Positions 10,725 to 20,655 of a stretch of DNA of 64,000 nucleotides are shown here, piece after piece (the first letter of the stretch is position 1; each line of letters opens with the position of its first letter). Below the pieces are notes generated by a model, which was given only the letters and a program-made list of their open reading frames with translations, was not told the origin of the DNA and did no database searches. The stretch spans positions 751,501-815,500 of the forward strand of contig CM076947.1 in NCBI GenBank assembly GCA_039566865.1, written 5' to 3'. Made by a program: the position numbers and the translations under genes. This stretch comes from Aurelia coerulea. Lineage: Eukaryota; Cnidaria; Scyphozoa; Semaeostomeae; Ulmaridae.

Positions 10725-11503
10725 TGCAGGTCAATGAAATTGATGCTGGTAATAATGGTGCTATGGGTCAGTTGGTGGTGCTTGTTCTTGGCTGTGTTGT
10801 GATGATTGTGCGTGGTGTGCGGCAGGAGGTGCATAAGTTGGTTAATAATGGTGTTGATATGGTGCTTGGGTTGAGGTTGTGCTGGGTGTTGTGCTGGTGA
10901 TGGTGATGCGTAGTCTATCCGTAGTGCTGCTGCTGGTCCTTGTGGAGGTGGTGCAGGTGCTGGTGCTGCAACAGGGACCCCAGTGAGTGCAGCAACTAGC
11001 TGCTGCACCAAATTTTCGACATTTTTTGTTGCCGCTCCACTCTTTGAAATTTCTCCTCTGGTGACATTGATATTGCTGAGGCATATACATCGGGATTGCG
11101 CACAAATGACCTGGCAACGAAATAGATAAGTGTCCAAGGTCATCAGCGCCCCTCCCAAGGTAAATGCCTCCTCAATGAACGCATCAATTGATGCGTCACA
11201 CACCAATGTCTTCAGGATTGCACTGCCGTCAGACTTGGAGGGATAGCCATCCCCATGTAGGTTGAAAGGGACCAATTTTGCCCCTAGAGATTCTAGAGGA
11301 GCCTTAGCTCCAGCATAGGATGTGTTCTGTTTCTTCAGAAGAGGATGGTCCTTTATAATTGACAGATTGCCATTTACAGTTGATTCCAGCTCAGAGACTG
11401 CATAATGCGGTCTCACGAGCCACTCACAGTTTCTGATGGAGGCTCTTTTGAAGATGGTGTCATCACTTGGAACCTCCTCTGCTGGTCCATACAGGCAAGG
11501 AAG
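10725..11503 (-). pseudogene. VSEL-family protein A (orphan, frameshifted)
   Basis: This is the third member of an unrecognised protein family seen also at 14646-15373 and 25227-26529. Shared points in order are CEW near the start, RPHYAVSEL (compare RPHTAVSEL and RPHTGMSEL), a central helix ending GGAL, a segment FVARSFVRNPDVYA that matches B's LVGRDLLRNKSFYA but lies in another frame, and the short LVAALTG before a Pro/His-rich tail. The frame starts without an ATG after a stop at 11504. Two compensating frameshifts displace the middle part. No RepHel gene lies directly upstream; satellite sequence does. No function is known. Confidence 0.7.
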
Positions 11504-11539
11504 TTATTTGGGAAATGGCAAAAGAACCCAATTTTCTCT

Positions 11540-11880
11540 TTCTGTGGCGTCCATTTTTGACATGAAAACCAATGTTGCTTGATAAACTTGGTATTTTTCT
11601 TTCCTACATAATATCTTTCCCTCCTCAAAGTTTACTGTCACTATATGACAAAAGATGTTCCCTTTTATGCGGAACATGACTGTGAAAAGTAATTATTTTT
11701 AGCTCATACCATATTTTCACAACGCGTACAAGTATCTTGGTTGCGATTTTCCATCTTTTACATAAAAACCAATGTCGCTTGATAAAGTTGGTATTTTTCT
11801 TTCCTATATAATATCCTTCCCCTGTTCAAAGTTTGCTGTCACTATATGACAAAAGATGTTCCATTTTATTGTGTACATTG
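11540..11880. repeat. Satellite, about 201-bp unit, about 1.7 copies
   Basis: Two copies of a unit containing TTTACATAAAAACCAATGT, TATAATATC and CTATATGACAAAAGATG are offset by 201 bp (CTATATGAC at 11641 and 11842). The same family forms a longer tandem array at 46880-47475 with a 198-bp period. Confidence 0.8.
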
Positions 11881-12590
11881 AGGCATTTTGCCTTAATGAA
11901 AGTTTAAATCAGGGAGCTAGGAATTGGGCCTAAGTTGCATTTGCTGAACATTGCTAAATGTCTCATTGCCTAGTCATACTTTGCATGGCAGTCACAAGGT
12001 ACATCCCTCGCACACTTGCGTCATAATTGCATCATGTGTCTCACCTGACATCCTAAATATTGCTAAATATAACATAGTAATGAGTAATTAATAAGTAATG
12101 AACAAGTAAATGACTAATGTATATAGATAATGAGAAACAAGTTAGAGTTGTATGTATAATATGTACATGTTGTCTTATGTGCGTTGTCTTTTATTCCCCT
12201 GGATCCTTTATTGGGTGTGGTCAGCACCGCTTGCACCTTTTTCTTTTTGGTTTGGAAATATGTGCATTGCCATCTCAGACAAAATGTAAGAAAGGCATAA
12301 ATTTTTCATTATCTTGGCAACGCATTTTTGTTTGAAACTTGTTACCAAAAACTCAAGCGATCCTGTCTTTAAATCCAACTGACGACCAAACAAACGCTTT
12401 CCGCAAACCCATTGTGCAAACGACGGAGGGCCTAAAGCCAATGTTCCCATGGCCACCATTTTTGACCTGCATGATTTAACCCGCGTTTTCTTAACCTGCA
12501 TGACCTGCGTTTCACACAAGCCGGCAGACTGATAATCTTTGGCAATTCTAGATGCCTCAAAACATGCAGCATGTAAACAATCTTTCCTTC
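11881..12590. other. No gene recognised
   Basis: AT-rich sequence with no conserved protein similarity. A frame at 12208-12519 (minus) is open for about 100 codons but shows no recognisable motif and lies just downstream of the OTU/vertnin-like exon, so it could hold degraded coding sequence. Confidence 0.4.
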
Positions 12591-12911
12591 CTAAGCATCC
12601 AGGGCAGCATCTAAGATGCTCATAGCAAATGCGTTGTTAGTATTATTGAAAGCTCCATCATTATGTTTTAATTCCAAAAAAGGATGTAATGCATAATACT
12701 TTGCATTCTTGTACAGCTCGATAGCTGTGAGACATCTTAAACTAACTGCAAGTGACTCATCACCCACTAAAGCAAAAGAGCAGGCACTGAACAAACAATT
12801 GCCATATCCATTTGCTCTACAAGCAGTGATCCACATTGAGAACTCTACAAAGATACTGACAGAAAAATCCTGTTGACAGATGATTTCAGGCTTAAACAGG
12901 GTTGATGTCAT
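12591..12911 (-). pseudogene. OTU/vertnin-like exon
   Basis: The frame contains NGYGNCLFSACSFALVGDES, then LRCLTAIELYKNAKYYALHP. This is the N-terminal signature of OTU-like/vertnin-like proteins (normally DGNCLYSAxSLALxG...LRxxTAIEL). In OTU proteases the Asp and Cys of DGNC form part of the active site; here Asp is replaced by Gly while Cys is kept. The ATG and a stop bound a 106-residue piece, much shorter than vertnin. No partner exons were identified. These genes are multiplied with transposons in many invertebrate genomes. Confidence 0.6.
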
Positions 12912-13306
12912 GAGTAAATACTATCTGTTAAACAATTTTTGGTGTACATGTGGGTGAAAGTAAATAGATGATCAAATTTTTACCCCCTGACTAGCTTTTC
13001 ATGAAAACAAAAAGTGTACATGATAAAGTTCTTGTTAATCAAGGTTAATTAATGAAATATTTCTAATATTACATCAAAGTCCAATTCTTTGTTTAGTGTC
13101 TGGTGAGAGCTCTTTCAGCATATTTTGAAACAAAAGTTCAATTAACTCAAAAAGAAATCTCTGCAAATGAATTTTCAAATAATTTTGTCATGCCCGATTT
13201 CAGCAAGTATTATTATTTCAAATTCATTCAGCTAATACAATGACACAGACTGAAATGCCTGCATCTAGGGATCCCAATTTCCATACATGCATCTGGAAAT
13301 TTGATA

Positions 13307-13370
13307 CACGTTATTTTTATAAGAAACTGCCCATAAGGAACTCAACTCTCAGATCGCCACAAAAAACAGT
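13307..13370. mobile_element. MITE-X end fragment (TA-flanked family)
   Basis: TA followed by CACGTTATTTTTATAAGAAA and the family's internal sequence CTCAACTCTCAGATCGCC. It breaks off after about 65 bp. A complete copy is at 19019-19394. Confidence 0.8.
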
Positions 13371-13898
13371 GCTATGATAGGAAAGCAAGATACTATGAAT
13401 CACCCGAAATTACATCTTGGGTGAAGAGTTTGACTAGTTCAAAATCGGTGGTATATAAAGGCTTGGCAATTAATTGGCGGGGAGCAATAGCTCCTGATGC
13501 CTTCACGCTCCTGAGGGAGGTGTTCCATCTGTCAATGAGTGACATACAGATTTTATCTGTGAAGACACTGACGGGTGGCTTTTACTCGTACATGGCCTTC
13601 AAAAAGGGCACATATCGCGTTGGTGGATTATGAAGCAGTTTGCCTAAACCAGAGTTCTTTTGGTAGCAGCTGTGGAGAGGGACCAGCCAAGGGTGCAGAC
13701 TTGGGTCAAGCTCAGCCCTCCAGTGTGGTTTGCTAGCGGATAGTAGATGACAGTAAAGTGAGCGAATCATGAGGCAAGTTAATCCTATATGATTATACAC
13801 CTTTATGCATAGCTCCCTATTTGTAATCCGACTCATAAAGAGGGTGAAGATAAGGATAGGTGATAAATTTAGATGGCGATCTTAGCCTCATCCTACAA
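13371..13898 (+). mobile_element. R2 retrotransposon, 3' end, at its 28S site
   Basis: The C-terminal endonuclease domain of an R2-type LINE is followed by about 265 bp of 3' UTR. It then joins 28S rDNA at TAGCCAAAT, the known 3' junction of R2. The 5' end is lost, and a MITE fragment lies directly upstream. Confidence 0.82.
13382..13633 (+). pseudogene. R2 endonuclease domain, C-terminal part
   Basis: The open frame encodes GLAINWRGAIAPDAFTLL, then ILSVKTLTGGFYSYMAFKKG. The patterns NWRG and the following VKTLxGG...F match the C-terminus of the restriction-like endonuclease of R2-clade LINEs. That enzyme nicks the 28S gene and, with the RT, performs target-primed reverse transcription. The RT, CCHC finger and catalytic KPDI/PDX(D/E)XK core are missing, so only the last part of the protein remains. 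The stop at 13633 is the natural C-terminus. The exact 28S junction downstream supports the assignment strongly. Confidence 0.8.
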
Positions 13899-13908
13899 TA
13901 GCCAAATA

Positions 13909-13956
<48 letters not shown>

Positions 13957-13957
13957 A

Positions 13958-13988
<31 letters not shown>

Positions 13989-14452
13989 TCCAAAGGAACA
14001 GGCTTGGCAAAATCAGCGGGGAAAGAAGACCCTGTTGAGCTGGACTCTAGTCTGATTCTGTGAAAAGACATGAAAGGTGTAGTATAAGTGGGAGCAGCAA
14101 TGCGACAGTGAAATACCACTACTCTTATCGTTTTTTGTGAAGACACAGACGGTTGAGCGGAAGCAGGCCTCACGGCTCACTTTCTGGCATTAAGGCCTCG
14201 TTGGCAGGTCGATCCGTCCCGAAGACACTATTAGGTCGGGAGTTTAGCTGGGGCGGCACATCTGTGAAATGATAACGCAGGTGTCCTAAGGTGAGCTCAA
14301 TGAGAACGGAAATCTCATGTAGAACAAAAGGGTGAAAGCTCACTTGATTTTGATTTTCAGTATGAATACAAACTGTGAAAGCATGGCCTATCGATCCTTT
14401 AGTCTTTAGGAGTTTTAAGCTAGAGGTGTCAGAAAAGTTACAACAGGGATAA
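13899..14452 (+). rRNA. 28S rRNA pseudogene fragment
   Basis: The segment contains long 28S-like stretches: CTCGTCATCTAATTAGTGAC, GATTAACGAGATTCCCACTG, GAATCAGCGGGGAAAGAAGA, TAACGCAGGTGTCCTAAGG, GGCCTATCGATCCTTTAG and AGAAAAGTTA-CAACAGGGAT. It starts precisely at the R2 insertion point and ends at AGGGATAA, in the part of the large subunit that runs toward the peptidyl-transferase centre. Scattered substitutions in otherwise universal positions show that it is a diverged, non-functional fragment outside an rDNA array. Confidence 0.92.
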
Positions 14453-14645
14453 ATAAGACTCCCCCTAGCATAGGTGCCAAATATAAATTATGCACTCCCA
14501 CCCACCCAGCCCTAATGCTAACCAGATACTGTAAAAGGAATAGAACAATATCTGCAAGGGTGACATTAATGCACATAGCACTGAATGAAGCATTGAAACA
14601 GCTACAGCGGGAAAAGTCAGTTTTATAGAAATAAGCAGTTCAATG

Positions 14646-15373
14646 TTAAGCGTTAGATGGCCCAGCTTCATCCTCATCGTCACTTTCAAGGTCACTGAGC
14701 TTAGCTTTTTTTCCTTTCTTTCCTTTGGCTGCAGTTGTCTTCTTGCCCTTTGGTGTTTTCTTATGTACAGGTGGCGCAGGCTCCTCATCCTCATCCTCGT
14801 CACTGGACTCTTCGTCTAGTTCTTTTAAAAGGGCAGCGAAGAACTGCGTTTGTCGCCAGGTTTTTTCTCTGGGCTTTGGTATTTGGCTTTTGCGAGCATG
14901 AGTGTACGTAGGTCACCCAGCTTCTCCGATTTGGCAAATGCTGTGTGCGCATTATTTTTCATTCGTATGTTATTTGCATAAAAGCTTTTATTTCTGAGGA
15001 GGTCTCGTCCCACCAGATAATTGAGTGAAGCACTGAAAAGTGCTCCACCCAGGACGAAGGCCTCCTCCATGAAGTCATCAAGGTCAGTTTCATTCACCAA
15101 ACTCTTGATGACTTTGTTGGCGTTGTCCTTCGTGGGTATCTCTTTTGAGTCCCTTTCAAACGGTCGCAATTCTTTACAGAAGGCCCCTAATTCAGGGAGC
15201 ACCTCCTGAAGCTTGTTCTGATTAAACATTTCAGACTTTTCGATGAGGTTGACGTTTTCATATAGCGTCTCGCTTAGCTCAGACACGGCTGTGTGGGGCC
15301 TGCAGCGCCACTCAAAATTTTTTGGGTTGAGCCTCCTCTCATACGTTGATAATTGTGGAACGTCTTCTGCCAT
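14646..15373 (-). CDS. VSEL-family protein B, partner of RepHel copy 2
   Basis: I do not recognise this family. From the ATG at 15373 the protein has EWRCRPHTAVSELSE near residue 20, a mostly helical region, DLDDFMEEAFVLGGAL near residue 100, LVGRDLLRNKSFYA, then FFAALLKEL. An acidic block (EESSDEDEDEE) and a Lys-rich tail ending in a second acidic patch (LESDDEDE) follow. Paralogues A and C share the RPHT.xSEL, GGAL and LVAAL positions. A run of six A near 14868 shifts the frame between the globular part and the tail, so this is a sequencing error, slippage or recent decay. It lies 340 bp downstream of the helicase on the same strand, as C does in copy 3. An accessory DNA-binding role is only a guess. 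Confidence 0.6.
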
Positions 15374-15530
15374 AGGGGCGTATGAATGCCTTGTGGAAGT
15401 GGTTCAGGAACTGAACACCACTCCCACTCTCCTTTGTGTCACGGGATTTGCGTGCTGCATACATCTACGAAGAGACGCACAAAAGTAGTAGTAAAATATT
15501 AGTGAGTACATAAGATGGAAATGCATGTCG

Positions 15531-15604
15531 CCACTCTTAGTTCTGAGTACTAAAACGTATTCTAAAGCCCCCTCACTACGTCAAAGTGGTGGCTACGAAG
15601 GGGT
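15531..15604 (-). promoter_or_regulatory. Conserved stem-loop between RepHel and VSEL gene (copy 2)
   Basis: The + strand has an outer stem CCCCT...AGGGG (15569-15573 with 15599-15603), enclosing CACT-ACGTCAA-AGTG. The loop and inner stem are the same in copy 3 (32589-32624). The outer stem has changed there with paired C-G to T-A substitutions. A block CCACTCTTAG (15531-15540) is also identical. It could be an RNA or terminal hairpin of the Helitron-like element; the function is unknown. Confidence 0.6.
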
Positions 15605-15712
15605 GTTTTTTTTTGTTTTTTTTTTGGTATTTTATTGTTTTTTTGTGTTTATATATTTTTTGATAATGTCATATGAGTTGTACAATCGCCTGTCTGTGTA
15701 TGTAGGTGGTGG
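15605..15712. repeat. T-rich tract beside the stem-loop
   Basis: A run of T and TTTG. An equivalent T-rich tract occurs at 32625-32690 beside the copy 3 stem-loop. Confidence 0.6.
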
Positions 15713-17011
15713 TTACACAAAAGTGAATTGAGATGGTGTTAACTGTTGTAGGAAAAGTAAATCCTCCAATCTGCGTACTCGTGACAATGCAACATATAAT
15801 GTACCTGGTGGTGCCGTCATTGTGTCAATCCAGATGATAGCCTTTGCAATGGTTTGTCCTTGCACTTTTGCAATTGTAGACGAGTACGCAGGTCGGAGTG
15901 GGTAGTAAGTAGATGTTGAGTGTGCAGAAGTGATCGGGTATACATTGATGAAATGTCCCATTGGGTGTTGCACAAGTACGGTAGCTCCTTCTAGTGAATG
16001 CACACTGCAGATTTGACCATTGACAAACCCAATGCTCTTTTGTTGATTTTCCAGCAGCATCACAGGCATGCCATGATAAATTGGGGTTCTTGTCATGTCA
16101 CTTGTACACATAATGTCACAGATAACGGGATGGTTCTGTTGTGCACCTATAAGTGTATCATTTATAAAATTAGTTGCTGCATTTGAAACTGTTAAGAAGA
16201 GAGCATTAGGCTCTGCAGTAGCAGCATCGATGATATCGTTATCTGTCACAGTAGTGTGACAAATGACACGACCCTCATGTAGGCGTTGTAATTGCGATAC
16301 AGTTGGTTGCCAGTGACGTACATGGTTCAGGAAAGAGAGCAGGAAATTGTCTTCCACTCGAAACTGGGTTGTTAGGTCAACTTTGCAGCATGCATCCATA
16401 AGATGTGCGTCAGTATGTATGTTTGGGACCTGTGTAGTTCTCCCATCGACAGTCTGTAATGGTTGCTGTTGAGCAAAGTCTCCACATAAAAAGAGCATTG
16501 GTCGCACAGGCAGAATGCTGATCCTTGTCATGATATGCTGAAAGGTGGGCACGGACAGCTGGGAAATTTTGTCAATGAATAGAACATCATGGAAGCCTAT
16601 ATCCCAATTGACAGTGGATTTCTTGCTCTGTGCACAGGGTATCTTAAAGTTGACATGTACAGTGTCTGTTGTTAATTGATCACCGTACATTCCCTTATAC
16701 ACAGAAGCAAGTGTTCCAGTTGGAGTTGCAATGTGCACTGTCAAGTCCTCATGTAAACAATGTGAGATACAGGCTTGCATGGTGTAGCTCTTTCCTGTGC
16801 CAGCTTTTCCTGTGACCATGATGGGCTTCTTCCAGCTTATCATGTCACGCTCGTTGTTAAGGTATTCTGCCTCGCGAGCAGCAAGGAATTCTTTGAATAT
16901 ATGGAGCACAGACAGCTGCTTTCCTGATAACTGAAATTCTACTGGAGCTACTGCCATTCGTAGTGGTGAAGTGCATGGCTGTAGGTACTGATGTTCATAT
17001 GCAACCAACAT
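15713..17011 (-). CDS. PIF1-like SF1B helicase of Helitron-like RepHel (copy 2)
   Basis: The 432-residue frame carries the SF1B helicase motifs in order: Q-motif region QLSGKQ, Walker A GKAGTGKS (68-75), ATPTGTLA (motif Ia), Walker B FIDKIS (145-150), motif III CGDFAQ (176-181), TTQFRVED (motif IV), VQGQT (383-387) and YVALSRVRR (406-414). PIF1-type helicases unwind DNA during Helitron rolling-circle transposition and here form the C-terminal half of RepHel. The Walker B Asp-Glu pair is Asp-Lys (GAC AAA), which should abolish ATP hydrolysis. The ATG at 17011 is an internal Met; homology continues upstream after a frameshift near 17066. Confidence 0.9.
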   Translation of the reverse strand: MLVAYEHQYLQPCTSPLRMAVAPVEFQLSGKQLSVLHIFKEFLAAREAEYLNNERDMISWKKPIMVTGKAGTGKSYTMQACISHCLHEDLTVHIATPTGTLASVYKGMYGDQLTTDTVHVNFKIPCAQSKKSTVNWDIGFHDVLFIDKISQLSVPTFQHIMTRISILPVRPMLFLCGDFAQQQPLQTVDGRTTQVPNIHTDAHLMDACCKVDLTTQFRVEDNFLLSFLNHVRHWQPTVSQLQRLHEGRVICHTTVTDNDIIDAATAEPNALFLTVSNAATNFINDTLIGAQQNHPVICDIMCTSDMTRTPIYHGMPVMLLENQQKSIGFVNGQICSVHSLEGATVLVQHPMGHFINVYPITSAHSTSTYYPLRPAYSSTIAKVQGQTIAKAIIWIDTMTAPPGTLYVALSRVRRLEDLLFLQQLTPSQFTFV

Positions 17012-17626
17012 ATCCTTGAGACTGGAAATGTACGCTAATGCAGTGTGTATATAATGATATTTGTTTCGGACTCAAGGATATATTGGAAGTTATCATTTTG
17101 TAGAACATCAGGTATCAGGAGAGAAGCAGTCTTGAAATGGCGTAACTGCGATGGAAGGTTCTCATGAGTCAGCAAGATGGTATTTAAGCTGTTGTGTGGG
17201 AAATTCATGAGAAGGTACTGGAAAAAGTACACTTCGTTGAATAATGACAAAAATTTGATTCCAACGAACACAGGTAAATAATGAGCACGATTCTTCTTGG
17301 TGTTAGCATGGTGCTTTCATAACCACTCAGTAAATGTAAGTGTGTGATGCATTTGTGCTCGAGCATAATATGAGCGTAGGAGTGCATTTTCAGAAGCAGT
17401 GTCGGGAGTGGGTACAACAAAGTCAACTGTCACTCCGTGGGAATATGCAAGTTTATGTGATGATAATAGAGACCACATTTCTGGTTCACATAGGTTTAGA
17501 TTGACGAGATAGCGGAAAGCTGCTGAATATGGATTCACATCACGTGCAAACATACTGTCTCTATGAAGCGTCTCACTCCACTTGGATACATACGATGCAA
17601 CGTACCGTAGGATCATGCCCTTGCCA
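17012..17626 (-). pseudogene. RepHel copy 2, Rep C-terminal part with Y2 motif
   Basis: The strand encodes RYVASYVSKW, which fits the two-tyrosine (YxxxYxxK) catalytic motif of HUH Rep proteins. It continues AFRYLVNLNLCEPEMWSLLS and the Rep-helicase linker (VGIKFLSLFNEVYFFQYLL). A TGA at about 17320 (probably from CGA) and a one-base deletion near 17066 interrupt the frame into the helicase. A minisatellite-ended transposon (17627-20655) separates this part from the upstream residues at 20666-20865. The first tyrosine motif lies only a few codons from that insertion. Confidence 0.78.
17617..17626. repeat. Target-site duplication of element MT-A (left)
   Basis: GCCCTTGCCA here and at 20656-20665. 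Removing one copy plus the element between them joins the Rep frame without a gap. Confidence 0.85.
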
Positions 17627-17640
17627 GGCCTGGTGTACAA

Positions 17641-18012
17641 CCACTTACCACCGACCACACCGACCACATACCACCGACCACACTTACCACCGTCCACTTA
17701 CCACACTTACCACCGACCATGATAGCCACCGACCACCGACCACCGACCGAGAAAACCACTTACCACCGACCAATAAACCACTTACCACCGACCAACAAAC
17801 CACTTACCACCGACCAAAAAGGCCACCGACCACCGACCAAGAAAACCACTTACCACTTACCACTTACCACCGACCAAGAAAACCACTTACCACTTACCAC
17901 CGACCAAGAAAACCACTTACCACTTACCACTTACCACCGACCAAGAAAACCACTTACCACCAACCACCGACCACCGACCAAGAAAACCACTTACCACTGA
18001 CCACCGACCAAA
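17641..18012. repeat. Minisatellite array, left end of MT-A
   Basis: Repeats of CCACTTACC and CCACCGACC heptamer-based units with an interspersed AAGAAAACC. The array is the inverted counterpart of 20198-20642. Long frames across it (TTYHRPRKPL-type) are by-products of the repeat. Confidence 0.95.
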
Positions 18013-19018
18013 ATTTTAAAATTTTAAAAATAATTTTAATGAGTTTCTTCTTACAAAGTTGTAGGCTGCCCTGGAAATCCCGTATACCCTATCCAATTTC
18101 TAATATTTGTCTGTTCTAGTTGATATCAATACTAAAATAATTGATTTTCTGATTAAATAGATTTTCATTTTCTGAAGTGATGCGTTTGGAGTATATAGAC
18201 CAGGAAGAGTTCATCTTCGTTTGACGTGAAGTAAATATGATTTTCTGTTCATCCGTTGGTTTACAATTGAAATTGGAGATTGATAATTAAAATTGGGAAG
18301 AGATTTTGTGTTTTATCTACCCGCTTAAATTGGGTATAGTAACAAAACGATAAGATATCGGGACTTTCCGAAGACAAAGCTACATTTGTTTATCTTCAAC
18401 TTGAATGTACATACCTTGCATTTTAGAATCGTCTACCAAAGCTCGCAAAGTCGAAATTTAGAGTACACCTAAAAACGGCCTAACCATATTTGAGAAACGG
18501 CCTAGCCATATGATCAGAAATCACCGGCAATGTGCAAAAGAATTTGAAATTGTGTTCATATTTCGATTTTTAGGTTTTACTTTTGAAAAGAATTATACTT
18601 TGAGATGCTTCAGTTGTTTATGATATTGTTTTTCTTTTGAGGAATCGATCCTTGCGTTGCATTCCATTGAACACGCTATTCTTATCAAAGAAAAATAAAA
18701 GGGGTACATGCACGCTTATTTTGGAGATGTGGCACGAGTTTATCATTCATATCACATTTTTATTCTATTCGCTTAGTTAGAGTCGTGGTCATGCGTCCAT
18801 AATTTTTTTCAAAATAAAGACTGAAAAAATAAAGTTTGCAGGTGCTTTGTAAAATGCCCATGATATCAAATCATGGCTAGGCCCTTTTTCGAAACTTCAC
18901 GCAGTCATACGGCCGGTTTTTTATGTGTCTGTTTTGTGTCTCAATGCTTACATTTGATTTTTAAACATATGATTTGTATCAAATTTTATCATTGGCGGAA
19001 GCCATTGAATGTTCACTA
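18013..19018. other. Interior of MT-A, no gene
   Basis: AT-rich sequence with no recognised coding or structural feature. Confidence 0.5.
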
Positions 19019-19394
19019 CACGTATTTTTTGTAAGAAACTGCTTATAAGAAACTCAACTCTCAGATCGCCAATAAATTAAGAAACTCCAGTACTGGGAGA
19101 ATATAGGTTAAGAATCTATTTACTTTGATGAAGGAAATCCTTGACCTTTTTCACTTTACTTTCATTTGTTTCCAGTATCATATTACTCGTTAAGGTACTT
19201 CAGTAATGTCTAAACATTGGAAAGGCTCAAACAATATTGTTTGAAGTGTTCACGAGGGCACGGGTAGTGAACATGAAGATTGTTATGGTACCTCTAAGAA
19301 ACTCGTAAGAAACTCTGAGTACTCAAAATCTGATAATTTTAAGAAATTTTCAGTGCTGGTCCAAATTCTTAGTTTCTTATGAAAGAAATACGTG
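19019..19394. mobile_element. MITE-X, complete copy, 376 bp
   Basis: TA-flanked (19017-19018 and 19395-19396), with TIRs CACGTATTTTTTGTAAGAAA and its degenerate inverse TTTCTTATGAAAGAAATACG. The TA duplication suggests a Tc1/mariner-type mobiliser. Other copies are at 49153-49530, 26948-27200 and 13307-13370. Confidence 0.88.
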
Positions 19395-19647
19395 TACATG
19401 TTCAGTTATGCGCGCTTTGTCAACGTTCGTTCACCGAGCCCATTTTAAGGATTTGCAGCTGCAATGCAACGTAAATGAACAAAACTTCATCCAGGAGTTC
19501 TGCATTTAGAAGGCTATTTGCGCTCCAAGCAGCTTCCAGCGCAAAGCTTCCTGCGCCTATGCCTGTGTCAGAACACACAAATCTGTGCCATTTTATTCCC
19601 ATTCCTTTATCGGAAAGTCTATACGTCCCGGTTTGGGTAAAATTATG

Positions 19648-19692
19648 TTGTTGTTGTTGTTGTTGTTATTGTTGTTATTGTTGCTGTTGTGA
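19648..19692. repeat. (TTG)n microsatellite
   Basis: Imperfect TTG/TTA triplet run inside MT-A. Confidence 0.9.
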
Positions 19693-20197
19693 TGCGATAA
19701 CTGGGACTATCATAGAGTCTATTAAAACGGAGTAATGATGGTCCGGCAGATAAAAGCAAATTCTTAGGGGAACAATGAAAAATAACAAAAAATTGTATGA
19801 AGATCACCCAAATTTAGATGCAGGTATTACCATATGACTTCAATTGAATTGAAAGGGGGAAACAAATTGGTTTATCATTTCATTACAGGATCAGAGCCTT
19901 GCCACAAACCACCACCGGAAAAAAGATCATTGAAGACGGGAGAAACCAAAATGCAGATAATGCGTTATTTTTATTAGACTGGCAGGCAGTTTCTTAAATT
20001 TTTGGGCCATTAGTTTCAGAGTTAATTTGAAACTATAACAAAAAATTAACAAAAAATTAACAAAAAATGTCAAAACAAAAATTTTGCTTTTTAAATTCAG
20101 CTTTCGAAAAATTGAGCCTACTATTTCTTATAAGCGGTTTCTTATGCAACTGGAAAATTTAAAAAAAAAAGGTCGCGATGTCCACAAGATAATCGGT

Positions 20198-20642
20198 TGT
20201 TTCCTTGGTCGGTGGTCGGTGGTCGGTGGTAAGTGGTTTTCTTGGTCGGTGGTAAGTGGTAAGTGGTAAGTGGTTTTCTTGGTCGGTGGTAAGTGGTAAG
20301 TGGTTTTCTTGGTCGGTGGTAAGTGGTAAGTGGTTTTCTTGGTCGGTGGTAAGTGGTAAGTGGTTTTCTTGGTCGGTGGTAAGTGGTAAGTGGTAAGTGG
20401 TTTTCTTGGTCGGTGGTAAGTGGTAAGTGGATTGTTGGTCGGTGGTCGGTGATAAGTATGGTCGGTGGTAAGTGGTTTATTGGTCGGTAGTCGGTGGTTT
20501 TCGTGGTCGGTGGTCGGTGGTCGGTGGTGTTGGTCGGTGGTCGGTGGTGCTGGTCGGTGGTCGGTGGTCGGTCTGGTCGGTGGTCGGTGCGGTCGGTGGT
20601 ATGTGGTCGGTGCACTGGTCGGTGTGGTCGGTGGTAAGTGTT
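20198..20642. repeat. Minisatellite array, right end of MT-A
   Basis: Units GGTCGGTGGTAAGTGG with TTTTCTT spacers; the inverse of the left array. Left and right arrays differ in unit order, so each has evolved by its own slippage. Confidence 0.95.
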
Positions 20643-20655
20643 TGTACACCACGCC

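Larger units (their letters stand above)
17627..20655. mobile_element. MT-A: 3.03-kb transposon with minisatellite TIRs
   Basis: The termini are GGCCTGGTGTACAACCAC and, inverted, GGCGTGGTGTACAAACAC. Each continues into a long array of GGTCGGT/GGTAAGT units in opposite orientation. A perfect 10-bp duplication flanks it. The interior (18013-20195) has no transposase, so it is non-autonomous, and it contains one MITE-X. A TSD of 9-10 bp suggests a Mutator-like (MULE) transposase, but no superfamily is proven. The termini share a consensus with MT-B at 26561-32410. Confidence 0.85.

Noticed and set aside
17529..18119. Long frame of TTYHRPRKPL-type repeats as a repetitive protein gene
   Set aside because: It is the minisatellite arm of MT-A read through in several frames and on both strands (also 20128-20865). 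Its inverted twin lies at the other end of the element.
17641..20642. CRISPR-like arrays
   Set aside because: Units abut without unique spacers, the arrays are inverted twins at transposon ends, and the DNA is eukaryotic.
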